Positions 6,001 through 13,129 of a stretch of DNA of 14,531 nucleotides are shown here, one piece after another. The translations under genes were made by a program, and so were the position numbers. Source of the DNA: Chloroflexota bacterium. Lineage in GTDB: Bacteria > Chloroflexota > Dehalococcoidia > UBA3495. The DNA is taken from assembly GCA_022571575.1 (NCBI GenBank), contig JACZXN010000011.1, positions 1 to 14,531 of the forward strand, read 5' to 3'. The notes below the pieces were generated by a model. It was not told the DNA's origin. It made no database searches and was given only the letters and a program-made list of their open reading frames with translations. Position 1 is the stretch's first letter; each line of letters begins with the position of its first letter.

Positions 6001-7392
6001 TTATTCTGTGCCGGTCTCCGACGGGTAGCCGCGCTCGATCCAGGCCGGGGTTCCCGCGTCGTCCACCACCTGCACGTTACTCCGGCCATCCCTCTGTAGG
6101 ATGCTGCCCGCGGTGGTGGCCCGCATCCCGGCGGCGCATACGGTGACCACGGGGAGTTCACGGGGCAGGCCGTCCAGGTGTTCCTGGAGCTCGCCCAGTT
6201 CGATGTTCAGCGCGCCGGGGATGTGGCCTTGGGCGTACTCGCTGCGCTGGCGGACGTCAATCACCATCGGCGCGGCGGGCAGGTCCTGGGCTTGTTTGAG
6301 ACCGTCCAGGTCCAGCCTGTTGGTGATTTCGACGGGCAGACCGGCCGATTTCCACGCCTCGATGCCGCCGGCCAAGAACCCGTGAATCCGGTCGAAGCCG
6401 ATGCGGATCAACTGCCGGACCATGTCGTCGTGGTGGCTGGCGTCGGCGGACAGCAGCACCAGTGGCTTTCCCCAGGGCACCACCCAGCCGACCCAGGTGG
6501 CCATGCTGTTGCCGTGGGGCACGGCGTAGGAGCCAGGCACGTGCTCGATGTTGAAATTTCGCTCCGGCCGGGTGTCGACCAACACAGCCTCGCTATCCAG
6601 ATGGCTGCGGACGGAGAGCGCGGTCAGGGAAGCCAGGCGTGGTACGCCGCCCAGGATGTCCGGGCCCCTGCGGTTGATGTCGGCCATGTACTTGTAGTAG
6701 CTGGGGTAGGAGCCCAGGCCGGTGAGGGCGAATCTCACAAAGCTGGTCTCTTCGGCTTCGGCGGCGAAGGGGTTGGTCAGCCGCTCCTGGGCGATGGTGG
6801 TTGGCACCTCGCCGCCGCCGGCCGCCGCCGCGGAGCAGAAGGACCCTCCACCGTGGGTCGGGTAGACCTGAACGTCGTCGGGCAGCTTCAGCAGCTTTTC
6901 GTGGATGGTATTGTGCAGCCAGCGGGCCAGGAATGGCGCGACCTTGGCGCCCAACAGGTCAACGCGGGCCGCGCCGCCCATCATGAGGGCTCCTCCGGTG
7001 AAGATGATGGTGGGCCGGCCCCGCTCCTCAACGATGAACGAGATGCTTTCCGGCGTGTGGCCGGGGGTGTGCATGATTCGAATCTGGAACTCCCCCAGGT
7101 CGAACTCGTCGTTCTCCTGAAGGCGGACCGACGGGAACAAAAGACCCCCGGAGGCGCTGGCTCCCACCTGGCAGCCGGTCTGGTCGGCCAGTTCCCGGGC
7201 GCCCGAAACGAAGTCGTTGTGGACATGGGTCTCGAGGGCGTAGACGATCCGTGTCCCGTGGTTGGCCGCGATCTGGACGTATTGGTCGATGTCCCGGGCG
7301 GGGTCGATGACGGCGCACCTTCCGGACTGTTCAGAGCCCACCACGTAGCTGTTGTTGGACAGACTCTCGATCCTTACTGTTTCGACGAACAA
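6001..7392 (-). CDS. MBL-fold / double rhodanese protein, persulfide dioxygenase-like
   Basis: A 463-residue fusion: a metallo-beta-lactamase domain of ETHE1 type (about 1-235), a first rhodanese domain (about 250-355) and a second (about 370-460). ETHE1-type enzymes oxidise persulfide sulfur to sulfite with a mononuclear iron bound by two His and one Asp. Here THVHNDF (55-61) keeps His56, His58 and Asp60 but has Phe61 where His is usual. HTPGHTPES keeps His112, but FTGGALMMGG has Gly134 where the iron-binding Asp of FTGD is expected. The C-terminal rhodanese has an active-site loop CAAGMRA with Cys419; the first rhodanese has no Cys at that place and is probably inactive. The start is TTG at 7392: it reproduces the usual family start before SLSNNSYVVG, and GGGAGG lies about 9 bases upstream. 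It follows sulfite oxidase by 113 bases. Sulfur transfer is likely; dioxygenase activity is uncertain. Confidence 0.85.
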   Translation of the reverse strand: MFVETVRIESLSNNSYVVGSEQSGRCAVIDPARDIDQYVQIAANHGTRIVYALETHVHNDFVSGARELADQTGCQVGASASGGLLFPSVRLQENDEFDLGEFQIRIMHTPGHTPESISFIVEERGRPTIIFTGGALMMGGAARVDLLGAKVAPFLARWLHNTIHEKLLKLPDDVQVYPTHGGGSFCSAAAAGGGEVPTTIAQERLTNPFAAEAEETSFVRFALTGLGSYPSYYKYMADINRRGPDILGGVPRLASLTALSVRSHLDSEAVLVDTRPERNFNIEHVPGSYAVPHGNSMATWVGWVVPWGKPLVLLSADASHHDDMVRQLIRIGFDRIHGFLAGGIEAWKSAGLPVEITNRLDLDGLKQAQDLPAAPMVIDVRQRSEYAQGHIPGALNIELGELQEHLDGLPRELPVVTVCAAGMRATTAGSILQRDGRSNVQVVDDAGTPAWIERGYPSETGTE

Positions 7393-7505
7393 GGTCCTTC
7401 ACCTCCCAAAGCGGATACGGCGCGTTTGATCAAGTGAGCGATTTACGGCGCCATTGTATACCGCGGTGGTCCCACCGGTCATCGGTGGTGGGAAAGGACC
7501 TGTGA

Positions 7506-8579
7506 CTAGGATTTTCGGACGGTTACCGGAACGGAATGGATGGAGTTAACCTGGTAGCCGCGGTAGTTCCACTGGGCCAGCATGGGTTGCACGTTGCCCT
7601 GGCTGTCGGTGGCCCGGGAGCGGAGCAGGGCGTGCCCCAAGTTGTTGGCCTCCCAGTCGATCTCCCAGTGCTGCCAGGAATAGTTCCCGGAGGGCTCTTC
7701 CAGCTTGGCGGGACGCCAGGTGCGGTCGTCGTCGGTGCTGACTTCCACTTTGGTGATGTGCCCGTCGCCCGACCAAGCCACTCCCTTGATCTGGTGGAGA
7801 CCGGGGTTGATGAAGGACCCCTTGGCCGGCGCGCTGATCAGAGACTTCACCTTGAGCGAGGTGATGCGTTTGGCCTTGGCGTCTGCTTTGCCGTTGGTCG
7901 CCGGGTAGATGTGGTAGTCCATCTCGTGGAACCCGGCGTTGGGGTGGTCCATCACGGTGATTCTGGCCAGCCATTTGACCGAGGCCATGCCGTACCAACC
8001 CGGCACCAGCAATCTTAGGGGAAAGCCGTGGTCCTTGGGGATGGGTTCCCCATTCATCTCATAGGCCAGGATCGTGTCCGGGTCCAGCAATTTCTCCAAT
8101 GGCACGCTCATGGCGTAGCACATGGGCCCGTCCGCATGGGCCTCGGTGCCGGAATCCACGCCCTCGAATAGAACGTCGGTGGCCACACCTTTCAGGGAGG
8201 CCTGTTCCAGCACGGTCTTGACCGAAACGCCCTTCCACCGGGAGACGCTGACGCCTCCGTTGTCCCATTGAACGCCTTCCGCCGGGGGCTGCATGGTTGA
8301 CCGGCTGTTGCCGGCGCATTCCATGAGGCTGACGATCTCGTGGCTGGGCATCTTGAGCAGGTCGTCGTAGCGGAGGTCCAGGGGGTTGTCTACATCGCCG
8401 GTGACGGGCAGGGACCAATGGGAGGAGTTGATCTGGGGGGCGGCGAAGTGGCTGCGGATGAAGTGGCCCCCGATGGGGGAGACGGGGAGTTCCAGGTCTG
8501 GCAGGAATACTCCCGCGCAGAGGGGGTCTTCAGATAGGACATTCACGTGTCCAGAGGAGTTGGAGTCCGTGCTTGGCAT
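7506..8579 (-). CDS. Molybdopterin-dependent sulfite oxidase family protein
   Basis: A 357-residue protein with the oxidoreductase molybdopterin-binding domain followed by the Mo-cofactor dimerisation domain, the two-domain layout of plant-type sulfite oxidase without a haem domain. SLMECAGNSRS carries the molybdenum-ligating Cys88. PVTGDVDNPLDL (59-70), PIPKDHGFPLRLLVPGWYGMASVKW (185-209) and the C-terminal VKSLISAP...GVAWSGDGHITKVEVSTDDDRTW region (244-293) are typical. No Tat or Sec signal peptide is visible, so it probably acts in the cytoplasm, unlike many bacterial SorA-type enzymes. The ATG at 8579 has AGGAGG 5 bases upstream; a TTG directly before it is not needed. Context between aprA and the persulfide-dioxygenase-like gene supports sulfite oxidation to sulfate, but other members of this family act on different oxyanions or protein sulfoxides, so the substrate remains an inference. 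Confidence 0.85.
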   Translation of the reverse strand: MPSTDSNSSGHVNVLSEDPLCAGVFLPDLELPVSPIGGHFIRSHFAAPQINSSHWSLPVTGDVDNPLDLRYDDLLKMPSHEIVSLMECAGNSRSTMQPPAEGVQWDNGGVSVSRWKGVSVKTVLEQASLKGVATDVLFEGVDSGTEAHADGPMCYAMSVPLEKLLDPDTILAYEMNGEPIPKDHGFPLRLLVPGWYGMASVKWLARITVMDHPNAGFHEMDYHIYPATNGKADAKAKRITSLKVKSLISAPAKGSFINPGLHQIKGVAWSGDGHITKVEVSTDDDRTWRPAKLEEPSGNYSWQHWEIDWEANNLGHALLRSRATDSQGNVQPMLAQWNYRGYQVNSIHSVPVTVRKS

Positions 8580-8700
8580 CAATGCCTCCTGTGTGGTCGG
8601 GTCCGGGCGGTGAGAGCCGTCTGGACCGGATTCTTACATCTGATTCATACGGCCGGGATCGCCGCGTGGGTACATTTTGAAATTTAACACCGGGCGCAGC

Positions 8701-8757
8701 CGAAAGCCGAGGGCCGTATGTCCCGCCATCCCAGGGACATACGGCCCTCGGCTTTCG
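8701..8757. terminator. Perfect 24-bp inverted repeat upstream of the sulfite oxidase gene
   Basis: Arms 8701-8724 and 8734-8757 are exact reverse complements around a 9-base loop (GCCATCCCA). There is no T-tract on either side. It lies 58 bases beyond aprA's stop on the minus strand and 121 bases before the sulfite oxidase start. It is most simply a transcript-end or processing hairpin placed in tandem with the palindrome next to aprA. Confidence 0.6.
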
Positions 8758-8778
8758 GATCCCAATGACAAAACCCTG

Positions 8779-8810
8779 GAAGACCGGCCGCCGCGCGGCG
8801 GCCGGTCTTC
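8779..8810 (-). terminator. Perfect 32-bp palindrome at the end of aprA
   Basis: The 16-base halves 8779-8794 and 8795-8810 are exact reverse complements with no spacer, very GC-rich, starting 4 bases after the aprA stop. On the minus strand the palindrome is followed by CAGGGTTTTG, a short T-run displaced by 5 bases. It probably acts as the intrinsic terminator of the aprBA transcript, with a loop forming from the centre. Confidence 0.65.
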
Positions 8811-8814
8811 GGAA

Positions 8815-10680
8815 TCAGATCGATGTGATGATGTTCCTGTAAGGCCGGGTCTCCAGATTCCAGGTGTTGTTGGCCGCGTCGAACTTGGAGTTGACGAACA
8901 CCCGCCACTTGGCGTCGTCGAGGTCGGGGAAGTCGGACCGGTAGTAGTATCCCGGCCACCGGGTTTCTTCGCGGTACAGTAGATGCCTCAGGTGGGCCTC
9001 GCCCACCCATGTCCGGTGGATCAACTCCCAGCACCGCATCAGTTCATGCCGGTTCCGGGCCGCCAGGTGAGTCAGGTCCTCGCGGAACATCTCGATCAAC
9101 TCGATGCCCCTTTCGAGGGTTGGCTTGTTGGTGGTGTACCACATGGACGCGCCGGCGCCGTATTCGTCCATGATCTTCTGGAGCCGGACCAGCCCCTGTT
9201 TCGGCGTCATATAATTGGGGTTTATCTCTTCCGCCGAGGAGGCGCCCTTGTGTTTGTCAAAGGTTTCCAGGGGCGCCCAGATGGTCTCCTGGATGCTGCG
9301 GACGTTGGCTTCGCTCACCGACGGGGCGCCGGGGTTATCGGCCACGTAGTTGACGGCGGACTTGGCGGCTATGCGGCCCTCGGTGAAGGAGCCGGACGAG
9401 AATTTATGGGGTGCGGCGCCCACCCCGTCGCCCGCGGCGAACAGGCCGTTGATGGTCGTCATGCGGTTGTAACCCCAGAAATAATCGCCGGTTGCGATGT
9501 CTTCGGGGCCGCTGACCCATGCGCCGGCCTCGCCGGAGTGGGAACCCATGATGTAGGGCTCGGCCAGCACCACCTCGGTCGGCGTGTCCTCCGGGGCTAT
9601 GTTCTGGGACGCCCAGGTCAGCGCCTGGGAGATGGTCATATCCAGGAAGTCTTCCCAGGCCTCGTCGCGGACCTTGTCCATCTTGGCCGGGTCGCCGTCG
9701 GCCATCCTCTGCATCGCCACGTCGGTCCGCATGTACATGGGTCCGAGGCCGTCTTTGATGTCCATGAACATCTGGTGGTTCCGGAGCGGAGTGGGTGTGG
9801 GGATGGCGGAGCCGTAGGGCTCGTACTTCTTCAGTTCGTCGGCCCGGGTGACGGTGTAATCTTCGCCCTTGGAATTGAGCACCTGGGCGTGGAAATATTG
9901 GAACCACATACCCACGGGCCCGTACCCGTCTTTGAACCGGGTGGGCACGAAACGGTGCTCCATCTGGGTCATCTCGGTCCCGATGGGAATCATCAGGCCG
10001 TAGGCGGCCCCGGTGGCGAAAACCGAGTACCAGGTCCGTCCCAGCCCCTCGCCTACCGAGCGGGGACGAAAGACGTTGGAGGCGCCGCCGCAGGTGATGA
10101 TGACCGCCTTGGCCTTGAAGACGTAGAACTTGTTTTCCCGAACCGCGAACCCCACCGCGCCCGCGATCTTCTGCGGGTCGTCGGCGTCGGTCAGCAGGTG
10201 GGTGATGGAGACCCGCTCGAAGAGGTTTTCCGGCCCAATGGCTTTCCGCGCCGGCTCGGCGGCGATGGGCTTGATGGACTCGCCGTGGATGGGGATCTGC
10301 CACCGGCCGATGCGTTCGTATTCGCCGTTCTCCTTCTTCCAGATGGGCAGCCCCCACTCCTCCAGGAGGTGGACGGAGTTATCGACGTGGCGTCCAATGT
10401 CGTAGACCAGGTCTTCCCGGGCCAGGCCCATCATGTCGTTCACCACATAATTGACGTAATCTTCCGGGGTATTCCAGCCGTAGCGCTGGCCCATGTAGCA
10501 GTTGATGGCGGAGAGCCCCTCTCCGGTGGCCCCGCTACGCTCGATGGCGGCCTTTTCGACCATGACCACGCGAAGGTCGCCGCTCCAGTATTTGGACTCA
10601 AATGCCGCTCCACAGCCGGACATCCCTCCGCCGATGATGAGGATGTCGCAATCGATGGTTTCCGTGGTGGGAAGTGTCAA
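8815..10680 (-). CDS. aprA: Adenylylsulfate (APS) reductase subunit alpha
   Basis: The 621-residue FAD subunit of dissimilatory APS reductase, which interconverts APS and sulfite plus AMP in the cytoplasm. The FAD fold starts with ILIIGGGMSGCGAAFE (13-28); ERSGATGEGLSAINCY (47-62) is diagnostic. HRFVPTRFKDGYGPVG (242-257) contains the substrate Arg (Arg248), GSHSGEAGAWVSGPED (379-394) contains the active-site His381, and NGLFAAGDGVGAAPHKF (411-427) closes the FAD site. Length is normal for AprA (about 620-660). The start is TTG at 10680, with GGAG 8 bases upstream; no ATG occurs before the FAD motif. It follows aprB by 55 bases and is certainly in one transcript with it. Gene context (Sat, sulfite oxidase) favours the oxidative direction, but direction cannot be read from this sequence alone; a tree against sulfate reducer and sulfur oxidiser AprA would decide. 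Confidence 0.97.
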   Translation of the reverse strand: MTLPTTETIDCDILIIGGGMSGCGAAFESKYWSGDLRVVMVEKAAIERSGATGEGLSAINCYMGQRYGWNTPEDYVNYVVNDMMGLAREDLVYDIGRHVDNSVHLLEEWGLPIWKKENGEYERIGRWQIPIHGESIKPIAAEPARKAIGPENLFERVSITHLLTDADDPQKIAGAVGFAVRENKFYVFKAKAVIITCGGASNVFRPRSVGEGLGRTWYSVFATGAAYGLMIPIGTEMTQMEHRFVPTRFKDGYGPVGMWFQYFHAQVLNSKGEDYTVTRADELKKYEPYGSAIPTPTPLRNHQMFMDIKDGLGPMYMRTDVAMQRMADGDPAKMDKVRDEAWEDFLDMTISQALTWASQNIAPEDTPTEVVLAEPYIMGSHSGEAGAWVSGPEDIATGDYFWGYNRMTTINGLFAAGDGVGAAPHKFSSGSFTEGRIAAKSAVNYVADNPGAPSVSEANVRSIQETIWAPLETFDKHKGASSAEEINPNYMTPKQGLVRLQKIMDEYGAGASMWYTTNKPTLERGIELIEMFREDLTHLAARNRHELMRCWELIHRTWVGEAHLRHLLYREETRWPGYYYRSDFPDLDDAKWRVFVNSKFDAANNTWNLETRPYRNIITSI

Positions 10681-10735
10681 AACAGGCGCTCCTAGTTCTT
10701 GAACGATGGGTTATACGGGGGTTATATCAAGGCCG

Positions 10736-11182
10736 TTAATTGGGCGAGGGTAAAGTATCGACGCCCAGCCACAGGGAGTCTCCGGCCAGGCACTGGTTCT
10801 TGAGTTCAGTTTGCCGGTCCTCGGTGAATCCCTCGAACAGAACCACCGAGCCCGCGGGCTTGGTGCGCGACTGGTAGGTGAACTCGAGGGTGCGCCCGTC
10901 CCGGAAACGGATGTTCCAGCGCAGCCCGTCTTCGGTCCGATGCGGCTGGACCTCCGCGCCCATGGGAACAAAGTCCGCATATCCGCGAACGTGGATGGCC
11001 TCTTCAGGGCATAATTTGACGCAGGCGTAGCACTCCGAGCACATCTCGGGTTCCTGGTTGAACCCCTTGTTGGTGTCTTGGTCCAGAACCATCAGGTCAT
11101 TGGGGCAGATGTACACGCAAAGCGGGCCCTGGTGCTCGTCCTCGCAGGCGTTGCATGCATTCGGGTCTACGTAGGTCGGCAT
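10736..11182 (-). CDS. aprB: Adenylylsulfate (APS) reductase subunit beta
   Basis: The 148-residue iron-sulfur subunit that passes electrons between the AprA flavin and a membrane or soluble partner. Two [4Fe-4S] clusters are shown by Cys10-x2-Cys13-x8-Cys22-x3-Cys26 and Cys48-x2-Cys51-x2-Cys54-x3-Cys58. YICPNDLMVLD (24-34), FNQEPEMCSECYACVKLCP (41-59) and VRGYADFVPMGAEV (65-78) are strongly conserved AprB blocks. Normal length, no signal peptide, cytoplasmic complex with AprA. AGGAG lies 7 bases before the ATG. A strong terminator stands between it and sat upstream, so aprBA may have its own promoter in the 94-base spacer or depend on read-through. The usual electron partners QmoABC or AprM are not visible nearby. 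Confidence 0.96.
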   Translation of the reverse strand: MPTYVDPNACNACEDEHQGPLCVYICPNDLMVLDQDTNKGFNQEPEMCSECYACVKLCPEEAIHVRGYADFVPMGAEVQPHRTEDGLRWNIRFRDGRTLEFTYQSRTKPAGSVVLFEGFTEDRQTELKNQCLAGDSLWLGVDTLPSPN

Positions 11183-11237
11183 TCCCTTTCTCCTCTTGGC
11201 CGGTCTTTCATGTCGATTTTCAGGTTGATTAGCTCAT

Positions 11238-11269
11238 AAAAAAATCCCCCGCTGTTTTTCAGCGAGGGA
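11238..11269 (-). terminator. Intrinsic terminator after sat
   Basis: On the minus strand TCCCTCGCTG and CAGCGGGGGA pair with one mismatch around a short A-rich loop, followed directly by seven T (11244-11238). The hairpin starts 8 bases after the sat stop. It is a textbook Rho-independent terminator and would uncouple sat from aprBA or tune their ratio. Confidence 0.85.
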
Positions 11270-11276
11270 CCAATAT

Positions 11277-12545
11277 TCACACCGGTTGATGCTCACTACA
11301 GGTACAACAACCCAGGGTTGGCATTGAGATGACCGGCCTCCGGTTCTCCAGATACTCCGCAGTGACGAACGCGGAGCCGTCATTGTATTTATCGGCGCAT
11401 TCCCGGACGACTTCTAAAATCTCGGACCGCAAGGTGGTCGCAGCCGGCTCCTGCCCACCATCGATGATCTTGCGGATGAGGGTGCCCGCCAGGTCCTGCT
11501 TCTGGTCGCGGTGGCCGCAAAGGCCTTCGTAGGCGACTCCCTGACACACCGGGCAGTACCACCACTCAAGGGTCAGTACGGATTTTATCCCCAGGTCTGG
11601 CAAGCTCTCAAACACCTTGTGAGCGGCGTAGGTATCGTAGTAGTTCCCGACGCCCGCGTGGTCCCGGCCGAACATGTGATGGGTGCAACCCAAGTTCTTG
11701 CGAACGATGGCGTGGAACACCGCCTCCCGCGGTCCTGCGTAGCGCATGTCCCACATCAGCGTGGAGGTCTCATGGATGCCGGGCAAGAAGAAACCGGCCT
11801 CCCTCAGCCGATGGTGGGCTAGGACGATGGCCTCATCGATATAATCGCCCGGTTTTTTCTCTCCGATTACGGCGCTGACAAGGATACCATCGGCTTCGGA
11901 CGAAAGCAAAGCTCCCTTCATCATCCACTCGTGGCCCACGTGGGGAACGTTACGGGTCTGGTGGGCCACCGCCTTGCTCCAACCTAATTCGGAGAAGCGC
12001 TCTCTCAACTGGCGTGGCGTCTTCCAAAAACGGTCGAAGGGCGGGTTGATGACCGGCGGGTTCACCAGGGTCAGCGGTCCGCCGAGGAAGGTGTCCGCCA
12101 GACCAAGGGTCCGCGTCACGCCGGGGTGGTCCCGGTCCACGGTCCCATAGACGTGCTGGGCCATGAATTCCAGGTCGTAGGAGAACGCCTCGGCTATCTC
12201 CAGCACGGCCAACGCCTGGTCTTGGTAGGTCAGCAAGACGGAGTCTCCCTGAGTCACTCCGGCTTCCGCCATGGCCCGGCGGGAGATGTCGAAAACGATG
12301 GGGATGCTCCATACCAGCCCGTTGGTCAGGGTCATGTTCCGGACCACGGAATCCACTTCCGAGCGGACCATGAACCCGTCGAGGGGGGAGAAAAAGCCAT
12401 AGGCGATGTTGATCACCTCGCGGGCGATGCTGTCACGCACCGCGAGACGGGGGAGGCCGGCCGCAATATGCGGGGCGTCTTTGGGAGAGGCGACCCTTTC
12501 GACTAGCTCACCGCCGTGGGGCGACAGGGCATTGTCTACTGCCAT
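11277..12545 (-). CDS. sat: Sulfate adenylyltransferase (ATP sulfurylase)
   Basis: A 422-residue homo-oligomeric ATP sulfurylase; in sulfur oxidisers it releases sulfate and ATP from APS and pyrophosphate, in reducers it runs the other way. The nucleotide and sulfate site motif is HQTRNVPHVGHEW (195-207, with Gln196, Arg198, His202 and His205), and GRDHAGVGNYYDTY (293-306) is the second signature. Cys331-x2-Cys334-x8-Cys343-x-His345 fits the zinc site of the dissimilatory type of Sat. LAGTLIRKIIDGGQEP (352-367) corresponds to the SGTxxR block near the C-terminus. The last residues LGCCTCSEHQPV add three Cys that I do not recall as standard. No APS kinase domain is fused. The ATG has only a weak ribosome site (GGAACC about 8 bases upstream). 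It is first in the minus-strand sulfur block and ends in a strong terminator before aprB. Confidence 0.96.
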   Translation of the reverse strand: MAVDNALSPHGGELVERVASPKDAPHIAAGLPRLAVRDSIAREVINIAYGFFSPLDGFMVRSEVDSVVRNMTLTNGLVWSIPIVFDISRRAMAEAGVTQGDSVLLTYQDQALAVLEIAEAFSYDLEFMAQHVYGTVDRDHPGVTRTLGLADTFLGGPLTLVNPPVINPPFDRFWKTPRQLRERFSELGWSKAVAHQTRNVPHVGHEWMMKGALLSSEADGILVSAVIGEKKPGDYIDEAIVLAHHRLREAGFFLPGIHETSTLMWDMRYAGPREAVFHAIVRKNLGCTHHMFGRDHAGVGNYYDTYAAHKVFESLPDLGIKSVLTLEWWYCPVCQGVAYEGLCGHRDQKQDLAGTLIRKIIDGGQEPAATTLRSEILEVVRECADKYNDGSAFVTAEYLENRRPVISMPTLGCCTCSEHQPV

Positions 12546-12720
12546 AATGTTGGTTCCAGATTCATGCAGGCCGGACCTGGTGCCGTTAAGGGAATGGATC
12601 GAGCTTTAGGCGGTCCCTTGGGGTTTTCTGGGGGACGATGGGTAATTCGGAATCGACCCAGCCCCACGCGAGGGTCCGGGTCAGCAGTCCGCTTACTGCC
12701 TTGTTGACGTCATCGACCGG

Positions 12721-12831
12721 TCAAGAGCCGCTGACGGTGCAACCATGGCTGGCCGTGGTGGCCATCAGGACCACGCCAATCAAGATAAGCCAAATCAATG
12801 CCCGGCGGGGGCGTAGTCCAGGTATGCGCAT
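12721..12831 (-). CDS. Possible small membrane peptide, 36 residues
   Basis: The reading frame MRIPGLRPRRALIWLILIGV continues for 16 more residues, ending SHGCTVSGS. It has a basic N-terminus (four Arg in the first ten residues), one hydrophobic helix (about 11-27) and a short tail with one Cys. The helix looks like a real single-span segment, but the Cys context (SHGC) is not a proper lipobox. AAAGG stands right before the ATG and GGAG about 12 bases upstream, so the ribosome site is poor. A longer version from 12903 would have 60 residues. No family is recognised; it may be chance. Confidence 0.3.
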   Translation of the reverse strand: MRIPGLRPRRALIWLILIGVVLMATTASHGCTVSGS

Positions 12832-13129
12832 CCTTTGTGTTTTCTCCGGTTCTGGATTTTGGACGGGGAGCCAAACAATCATCCCCCGCCATGCGTAAAT
12901 CACCTTTGGCAGTATATCTCAACCCACCTTGGGCAGTACAGCGCCCATCCCGGCGTGAAGACCTTGGCGGCGTCTCACCGTGGCGGTCTCCCACCGTGGG
13001 GGTCTGATGGAAACAGCGCCCGGTGTCGGGCCTGGGTGGTTGGGCCTGTTCGAGAGGCCGGTCAGGCATGGCGCTGAGACTGGGTTTGGGATGCGGGTTA
13101 GAGAGGATTGAAGCTGGGATTGTGATAAT

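Noticed and set aside
6178..7437. 419-codon plus-strand ORF opposite the MBL-rhodanese gene
   Set aside because: It is antisense to a protein with three recognisable domains; no motifs or ribosome site support it.
7470..7493. Hairpin TCCCACC/GGTGGGA as terminator of the sulfite oxidase gene
   Set aside because: The stem is only 7 bp with a 10-base loop and no T-tract; too weak to call.
8983..10695. 570-codon plus-strand ORF opposite aprA
   Set aside because: It is the antisense shadow of a clearly real aprA. Its product is rich in Gly, His, Val and Asp without any domain signature, as expected from GC-rich third positions.
12901..13005. CRISPR array
   Set aside because: There are only two pairs of short imperfect repeats with different units and periods; no regular spacers and no cas genes.
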